A stretch of 5,791 bases of DNA, taken from assembly GCA_025963615.1 (NCBI GenBank), contig JAOQAL010000676.1, positions 1 through 5,791 of the forward strand. Direction: 5' to 3'. The notes beneath the pieces are model-generated. The model did no database searches and was not told the origin of the DNA. It worked only from the letters and a program-made list of their open reading frames with translations. Made by a program: the position numbers and the translations under genes. This DNA comes from Chitinophagaceae bacterium. GTDB lineage: Bacteria; Bacteroidota; Bacteroidia; Chitinophagales; Chitinophagaceae. Shown here one piece after another: positions 1 to 4,026 of this stretch (the stretch's first letter is position 1; each line of letters begins with the position of its first letter).

Positions 1-32
1 TTCTTGTTCCGAAGGACATTTTGTGGGTAGAG

Positions 33-172
33 GAGGTTGTCTCCAAAGAAATATTTCACGCAAAGAACGCAAAGAAGCAAAGAACGCAAAGAGATGAGCG
101 GTTAAGAATCAATCTTTACTTTCCCGACATCTCTGCGGAATTATTTTACAATAACCATTTTGAGACAGCCTC
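33..172. mobile_element. MITE-like element with terminal inverted repeats (copy A)
   Basis: The left end GAGGTTGTCTCCAAA (33-47) matches the reverse complement of the right end, GAGGCTGTCTCAAAA (172-158), at 13 of 15 positions. Complementarity continues inward: 49-66 (AAATATTTCACGCAAAGA) resembles the reverse strand of 146-130 (AAATAATTCCGCAGAGA) with one gap. The element of about 140 bp could therefore fold into a long imperfect hairpin. It is too short to encode a transposase, so if mobile it would be a non-autonomous MITE-like element moved in trans. No target-site duplication is visible at its edges, and I cannot name a parent IS family. It could equally be a large palindromic intergenic repeat that was never transposed. 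Confidence 0.45.
59..93. repeat. CGCAAAGAA short tandem motif (also at 365-399)
   Basis: The block is four imperfect units in a row: CGCAAAGAA, CGCAAAGAAG, CAAAGAA and CGCAAAGAG. An identical block lies in copy B at 365-399. Read through on the plus strand it gives peptides rich in Lys, Arg, Asn and Ala, which explains the spurious open frames here. It forms the inner part of the left arm of the near-palindromic element. Confidence 0.8.
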
Positions 173-186
173 GTGTGCTTTTGCAA

Positions 187-277
187 GATGCGGGATATTA
201 GATGCTGGATGCTGGATACTGGACGCTGGATGCTGGATACAGGAAGCTGGATATTAGATACTAGATGCTGGATCCTC
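187..277. repeat. Heptanucleotide tandem array, 13 units, consensus GATRCTG
   Basis: Thirteen consecutive 7-base units run without gap: GATGCGG, GATATTA, GATGCTG, GATGCTG, GATACTG, GACGCTG, GATGCTG, GATACAG, GAAGCTG, GATATTA, GATACTA, GATGCTG and GATCCTC. The first three positions stay GAT in eleven units; variation concentrates at positions 4-7. Because 7 is not a multiple of 3, every forward frame through it gives a 7-residue repeat such as MLDTGRW or ILDTGCW, so the open frames crossing it are by-products and not genes. The array sits in the 133-bp spacer between the two 173-bp repeats. It is comparable in kind to the short tandemly repeated heptamers described in filamentous cyanobacteria. 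No function can be assigned. Confidence 0.9.
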
Positions 278-306
278 GTTAATTTTCATAGCCAGATGAT
301 ATTGCT

Positions 307-479
307 TTCTTGTTCCGAAGGACATTTTGTGGGTAGAGGAGGTTGTCTCCAAAGAAATATTTCACGCAAAGAACGCAAAGAAGCAAAGAACGCAAAGAGA
401 TGAACGGTTAAGAATCAATATTTACTTTCCCGACATCTCTGCGGAATTATTTTACAATAACCATTTTGAAACAGCCTCG
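307..479. repeat. 173-bp direct repeat, copy B
   Basis: This is the second copy of the unit at 1-173, in the same orientation at an offset of 306 bp, with three substitutions. Its 5' edge is at 307 and its 3' edge at 479. It lies 45 bp beyond the stop codon of the VirJ-family hydrolase, so the minus-strand transcript of that gene would read into it unless it ends first. The near identity of the copies points to a recent duplication or to active homogenisation. Recombination between them would delete or multiply the 306-bp unit that includes the heptamer array. Confidence 0.95.
339..478. mobile_element. MITE-like element with terminal inverted repeats (copy B)
   Basis: This is the counterpart of the element at 33-172. 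The left terminal repeat (339-353) is unchanged, while the right one (478-464) carries A470 and pairs at 12 of 15 positions. The 32 bp to its left (307-338) are also duplicated from copy A, so the pair arose by duplication of a larger segment rather than by two independent insertions of the element alone. No target-site duplication is seen. Confidence 0.42.
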
Positions 480-524
480 GGGTATTAATAATTTCAACAG
501 GAATAAGTAAGCGATAGTTCTAAA
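480..524. other. Short spacer between repeat B and the hydrolase gene 3' end
   Basis: These 45 AT-rich bases lie just past the stop codon of the VirJ-family gene. They hold no recognisable gene and no GC-rich terminator hairpin. The only symmetry is an A/T-only inverted repeat (AATAATTT at 487-494, AAATTATT at 522-529) with a 27-base loop, too weak to call a terminator. Where the operon transcript ends is therefore not visible; the folded repeat at 339-478 might contribute, but that is inference. Confidence 0.5.
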
Positions 525-1214
525 TTATTTAATGTACGGCAAAATCACATTACAAACCGCTGTGGGGTCACCGTCATAATGATGCCCGCCCGGAAGTTTA
601 TTTACCTTGTAATTCTTAATCGTAATTTCTTTTAACGGAAAACCATCTTCCTTATCGCCAAACACAAATAAGAGGGGCTGGGGAATTTTATTAATCTCTG
701 CCGGAACACTTTCGCCGCTTTGTTTGCCGATTCCCAGCAAGTCAGCAACGTGTACCTCAAAATCGGTAGTTTCCGATGGTGACATCAGCACGATATATTT
801 TAATTTATCCTGGATGTTTTTATCGAAACGGGTCGCCACAAAGGGCATTACATCAGCGCCAAATGAATAACCAATCAGTACAATATTTTTTGCCTTCATG
901 TTTTTCATATGAACAGCAAGCAATGAAATAACATCTTTAGCCGTCCGGGCGGCATCTTTTTTATGCCAGAAATATTCTTTTGCATTGAGTCCCACTACCG
1001 GGTATCCCTTACTGTTTATCGTATTAATGAAAGAAGTTGAAAAGTTATTCCAGCCTCCATCACCACTGATATAAAGGATTAAGGGCTTTGTGGTATCACT
1101 TCCGGGTAAAACAGTAACGGGCAGTTGCGAAACAGTTGACTGCGCGTAAAGATAAACCGGGGCGATCATAAAAAGAAGCAGGTAAAACACGTCACAAGTC
1201 CTGGTTTTTCTCAT
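525..1214 (-). CDS. virJ: VirJ/AcvB-family periplasmic serine hydrolase, probable aminoacyl-phospholipid hydrolase
   Basis: This is a secreted alpha/beta-hydrolase of 229 residues. The N-terminus is a signal peptide (basic MRKTR, hydrophobic residues about 9-23, likely cleavage after LYA at about residue 24). The mature protein shows family hallmarks: SGDGGW at 50-55 near the expected oxyanion loop, YFWHKK at 81-86, the nucleophile elbow GYSFGAD with Ser117, LMSPSETTDFEVHVADLLG at 143-161, GDKEDG at 186-191 (acid probably Asp187 or Asp190), and GGHHYDGD at 209-216 carrying the catalytic His. The length matches the single-domain VirJ form rather than the two-domain AcvB form of about 450 residues. 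Characterised AcvB/AtvA-type proteins hydrolyse lysyl-phosphatidylglycerol in the periplasm, and a Pseudomonas counterpart acts on alanyl-phosphatidylglycerol. Its ATG overlaps the upstream mprF stop as ATGA, implying translational coupling and a shared substrate. Family and catalytic residues are clear; the exact lipid substrate is inferred from the neighbour. Confidence 0.88.
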   Translation of the reverse strand: MRKTRTCDVFYLLLFMIAPVYLYAQSTVSQLPVTVLPGSDTTKPLILYISGDGGWNNFSTSFINTINSKGYPVVGLNAKEYFWHKKDAARTAKDVISLLAVHMKNMKAKNIVLIGYSFGADVMPFVATRFDKNIQDKLKYIVLMSPSETTDFEVHVADLLGIGKQSGESVPAEINKIPQPLLFVFGDKEDGFPLKEITIKNYKVNKLPGGHHYDGDPTAVCNVILPYIK

Positions 1215-3817
1215 GAAATTATTTGTTTAGAAACAGGCTGCATGACTTTATTCAATGCCGCCGGTAATTGAAGAAGGTCAAAGTCATTTTCATACACCAG
1301 GTATTTATTCGCCCATACGGATGCATATTTTTCTTTAAACTCCCGCAAGCCCTGGTAATGGCGGAACCTGCGGATTTTTTCATACGCATATTTAACAACC
1401 CTTTCCGCAGTACTGTCTGGTTGCACAATACCAGACATGGGTACCAACCCCAGATTGAGAAAGGCCCGGTTATTTAATTTTGCATAGTTAATCAATTCAA
1501 CGATCAGGGCATCCATACAACCGGCTGGGGCATCTTCTTTTTTCCGTATCAGGTCATAGGTACATTCGTCCCGGGCAAAATCCGGAATAATATTCGTAAA
1601 TGCCACGATCTTATTTTCCGCGTCACCGATCGCAATGATATCCTGTGCTTTCAATAATTTTTCATCAAACATACCCTGTGCAAAAATCATTTCCTTTTTA
1701 TCATAGGCTCTTAACCATTCATCCGAGACCTGTTTTAATTCCGCCAGAATAACGGAGGACTGGGGTGCTTTATAAAAAATGGTCTGGTATCCTTTCTTTT
1801 GCAAACTGTTTAATCCGTTACGTAACGATTTTTTATCTTTTCCTTCTAAAGTGAATTTCGAAACATCGGCGATCGCCTCCTGGCCTATTAATAATTTCCG
1901 TTTCTTCAATTCATCGAAATAGATCATGCTATCTTCATCCACCCTATAAAATGCCGTTTTCAAGCCCATTTTTTTACAATGCTCGTCAAACTCCCGGAGC
2001 ACCGGCACCTTGTCTTCATCGGCACAAACCGGTTCTTCGAGCACTATCGCAAAGGCATTAGCGATTCGATAAGCGATAAAAGCTTCGTAACTATCGGAAA
2101 AATAAAGAAGCTTGTCATCATTTGTTTTAAAATAATCTACCGGCGAGCTGCCATATTCATTTAGCAATAGCCTGGCTTTTTCCTGCGTACTGACTGACGA
2201 GGTTTTTTTTCCTGCTTGCAGGTAAGGCCTTACTAACGTAAATACGAGGTAGCCCCAGGCTACAAATCCTAACCCATTCATCAACCATACAAATTCATGG
2301 CCAAAACGCGTTATCGGCTGCAAACCATCATCACTTAACAAAAAAAAACTTTTACCGGCATGCACTATGGATTGTTTCCAGGTAAAATCAACTCCGAAAT
2401 GCCTTACGTCCACAAAATAAAAACCAATGAATCCGAATAACAGAATTGACAAAAACACAAGTCCTACCGTTATCAAACCGATCTGCACCGAAAGCTGATG
2501 ACTTTTCATACGATAAGAGCCAGCGCTAAGCGCTAATACCAGGATGGTAAAGGCAGCCAGCATGGATTCTTCGTAATCCAGGGCTTTGGTAATATGTCCT
2601 ACCAATGAAACAGAAGCGAATACCAATGCAATGATCCACGCATTTCGTAAACCCCGGATCAGGAATGCCGCTGTTACAATCAACGTAAGCCCAATCAGCA
2701 TCACCAATAAATTAGAGGCGCGAATGGAGGCAGCAGGAATAAATTCCCGTAATAATTTTAAACGGCCTGCCAAAGGAGGTGTTACTACCGAGATAATATT
2801 AACAGCGCCCAGAATAAATACAAGGAGGGCCGGGAATAACCTGACAAAGATCTGTCTGCCTTTCCAGGCAAATGCGATGATGCCCGCCGCCAAGGGTATC
2901 CAGAACTCAAATACCCGGTATAAAATAGTGACCGACAAAGACTGTTCCGGTGAAAAACCATACCGGTTCAGTACATACACCATAGAAAGTTCGACCGCTC
3001 CAAGGCCACGCAGGAATGGCGAAGCGATCATTAATAAAACGGAAACGGTATAGGCCAATGCGGCTACCAGGATGGAACTGCTTAACCCAAGGGCCATCAT
3101 GGCAATGTAAACATGAAATATTCCGGTAAGTTCCACGCCCAATGAACACAATAAACACTTCATCATTTGGGAATTTGAAATGGAAGCCGTAAACAGATCA
3201 TCAATGGAAGGAATTACAGAAGGCCATCTTTTTTGTAAAAACAAATACAAGATTCCCTTCTTTCGCAAAGAGTTTACTATAAATAATATTAAACCTATCG
3301 TAATCGCCACCAGCACCAGTCCCATCCATACATCCTTGACGGTACCGGAACCGGATAAGGTATAAATCACCAGTGGGATACCGATAACAAAGACGGTAGT
3401 CATTCCGCTAAACGCATAAATTCCAGATGCCTGGTGAATCTGCATTTTATTAAACCCTGACTTCCGGATCCGGGATGGAGTATAGGCCAGCGAACTAACG
3501 CCACCGGCGGGGAGAAATACACTTAAGAAATTTCGTTTTAAGAAAAGTTCGATCGCTTTGTCGAGGCTAAGCCTGGAGCCGATGGCGGCGAAAGCCGTGA
3601 CATACATCAGTGATTGCAACAAAATATAGATGGCTGTTACCAGTATACCGGTAATCACCCACCGCCTTTCCGCCTGTTGCAAATTAGGAAATATAGATAC
3701 CAATTCCCGCCGTTCGGACCGGAAAAAATAAACAGCAATTAGCAATAAAAGAACAGCAAGAATTTCTTTCCAGTAGATTTTCCTGATGACCTCATTTATC
3801 CGATCAACAGATTTCAT
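1211..3817 (-). CDS. mprF: MprF-type bifunctional aminoacyl-phospholipid synthase/flippase
   Basis: This is an integral membrane protein of 868 residues, close to the roughly 840-860 of Firmicute MprF, and apparently intact. Residues 1 to about 535 are a polytopic flippase domain with many hydrophobic segments (for example 18-32, 53-75, 131-153, 162-181, 247-266, 325-346, 368-387, 393-408, 445-468, 508-528). It includes FLPAGGVSSLAYTPSR at 101-116. Residues from about 540 onward form the cytosolic GNAT-fold synthase domain (DUF2156 type), with SDSYEAFIAYR at 574-584, KKSLRNGLNSLQKKGY at 662-677, TYDLIRKK at 753-760, APAGCMDAL at 763-771, FLNLGLVPMSG at 786-796 and LREFKEKYASVWANKYLVYE at 824-843. 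The family transfers Lys or Ala from charged tRNA to phosphatidylglycerol (other acceptors are known) and flips the product outward, lowering negative surface charge and increasing resistance to cationic peptides. The start is firm: an in-frame TAA lies 27 nt upstream (3845-3847) with no other ATG between. No Shine-Dalgarno is seen. Amino-acid specificity cannot be read from sequence. Confidence 0.95.
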   Translation of the reverse strand: MKSVDRINEVIRKIYWKEILAVLLLLIAVYFFRSERRELVSIFPNLQQAERRWVITGILVTAIYILLQSLMYVTAFAAIGSRLSLDKAIELFLKRNFLSVFLPAGGVSSLAYTPSRIRKSGFNKMQIHQASGIYAFSGMTTVFVIGIPLVIYTLSGSGTVKDVWMGLVLVAITIGLILFIVNSLRKKGILYLFLQKRWPSVIPSIDDLFTASISNSQMMKCLLCSLGVELTGIFHVYIAMMALGLSSSILVAALAYTVSVLLMIASPFLRGLGAVELSMVYVLNRYGFSPEQSLSVTILYRVFEFWIPLAAGIIAFAWKGRQIFVRLFPALLVFILGAVNIISVVTPPLAGRLKLLREFIPAASIRASNLLVMLIGLTLIVTAAFLIRGLRNAWIIALVFASVSLVGHITKALDYEESMLAAFTILVLALSAGSYRMKSHQLSVQIGLITVGLVFLSILLFGFIGFYFVDVRHFGVDFTWKQSIVHAGKSFFLLSDDGLQPITRFGHEFVWLMNGLGFVAWGYLVFTLVRPYLQAGKKTSSVSTQEKARLLLNEYGSSPVDYFKTNDDKLLYFSDSYEAFIAYRIANAFAIVLEEPVCADEDKVPVLREFDEHCKKMGLKTAFYRVDEDSMIYFDELKKRKLLIGQEAIADVSKFTLEGKDKKSLRNGLNSLQKKGYQTIFYKAPQSSVILAELKQVSDEWLRAYDKKEMIFAQGMFDEKLLKAQDIIAIGDAENKIVAFTNIIPDFARDECTYDLIRKKEDAPAGCMDALIVELINYAKLNNRAFLNLGLVPMSGIVQPDSTAERVVKYAYEKIRRFRHYQGLREFKEKYASVWANKYLVYENDFDLLQLPAALNKVMQPVSKQIIS

Positions 3818-3839
3818 ATAGCCGTCATTGGTTAGATTA

Positions 3840-3847
3840 CAAATTTA
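3840..3847 (-). promoter_or_regulatory. Candidate Bacteroidota-type -7 promoter element for mprF-virJ
   Basis: Read on the minus strand this is TAAATTTG, an exact match to the Bacteroidota -7 consensus TAnnTTTG, centred about 26 nt before the mprF ATG. Transcription would start near 3833, giving a short leader of roughly 16 nt. The matching -33 TTTG box is not evident at the expected 19-21 nt upstream spacing; only weak TG-containing sequence is there. The position between the upstream terminator and the gene supports the call. Confidence 0.5.
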
Positions 3848-3875
3848 TCACAATCATTTCAGCCAGCATATTGCC

Positions 3876-3903
3876 GATTTCAGATTTTAGATTTCGGATT
3901 TTA
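3876..3903. repeat. Short heptanucleotide array, 4 units, consensus GATTTYR
   Basis: Four adjacent 7-base units are seen: GATTTCA, GATTTTA, GATTTCG and GATTTTA. The period and the leading GAT are the same as in the longer array at 187-277, but the tail differs (TTYR against RCTG). It lies about 30 bp upstream of the candidate mprF -7 element, where a -33 box or upstream control region would be, so its copy number could affect spacing or binding; that is speculation. Confidence 0.75.
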
Positions 3904-3945
3904 GGGCCAGTGCCATTCCCATTAATCTGGCATAGAGTTAAGCAT

Positions 3946-3974
3946 AGGAATAAAAGCCCCGTTGACACGGGGCT
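3946..3974 (-). terminator. Intrinsic terminator downstream of the RND pump gene
   Basis: A perfect 8-bp stem, AGCCCCGT (3955-3962) and ACGGGGCT (3967-3974), closes a 4-base loop (3963-3966). On the minus strand it is followed at once by TTTTATTCC (3954-3946), a U-rich release tract; the plus-strand side has none. It therefore ends transcription running leftward out of the pump gene, whose stop codon is about 53 bp upstream. It separates that transcript from mprF-virJ, which needs its own promoter. Confidence 0.88.
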
Positions 3975-4026
3975 CCGTACAGAACCCAACCATTGACAGA
4001 ACGAATTACAAGGGCCTGTAACATTA

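Larger units (their letters stand above)
1..173. repeat. 173-bp direct repeat, copy A (may extend left of the window)
   Basis: This sequence recurs at 307-479 with three substitutions in 173 bases (G98/A404, C114/A420, G164/A470) and no gaps, about 98% identity. The right boundary is sharp: after the shared TCG at 171-173 the copies diverge (TGTGC here, GGGTA after copy B). The left boundary cannot be seen because the match starts at base 1. The unit is composite: an imperfect bulged hairpin TGTTCCGAAGGACA at 5-18, the segment ATTTTGTGGGTAG at 18-30, then a near-palindromic element at 33-172. Open frames through it encode Lys/Arg/Asn-rich peptides from the CGCAAAG motif, as expected for non-coding repeats. 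Similar CGCAAAG-rich intergenic repeats are, to my knowledge, common in Bacteroidota; that is recollection, not a search. Confidence 0.95.

Noticed and set aside
187..277. CRISPR array
   Set aside because: The repeat unit is only 7 bp with no spacers, and the two 173-bp repeats are far too long and too few; no cas genes are present.
21..403. Two overlapping plus-strand open frames (21-257 and 173-403) as small proteins
   Set aside because: Both run through the CGCAAAG block and the heptamer array and encode low-complexity peptides dictated by the repeats (Lys/Arg/Asn-rich and the 7-residue LDTG-type repeat). There is no family resemblance and no start signal.
487..529. Inverted repeat AATAATTT/AAATTATT as a terminator for the virJ-family gene
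   Set aside because: The stem is only A/T, the loop is 27 bases, one arm overlaps the stop codon, and there is no GC core or U-tract.
2586..3053. 155-codon plus-strand open frame inside mprF
   Set aside because: It is antisense to a well-conserved mprF membrane region, has no recognisable domain and no promoter; it is a shadow of the real gene.
3906..3932. Inverted repeats GCCAG/CTGGC and TGCCA/TGGCA as an operator or riboswitch stem
   Set aside because: The stems are only 5 bp and mutually exclusive with 12-16 base loops, close to what chance allows; no known riboswitch core is recognised.
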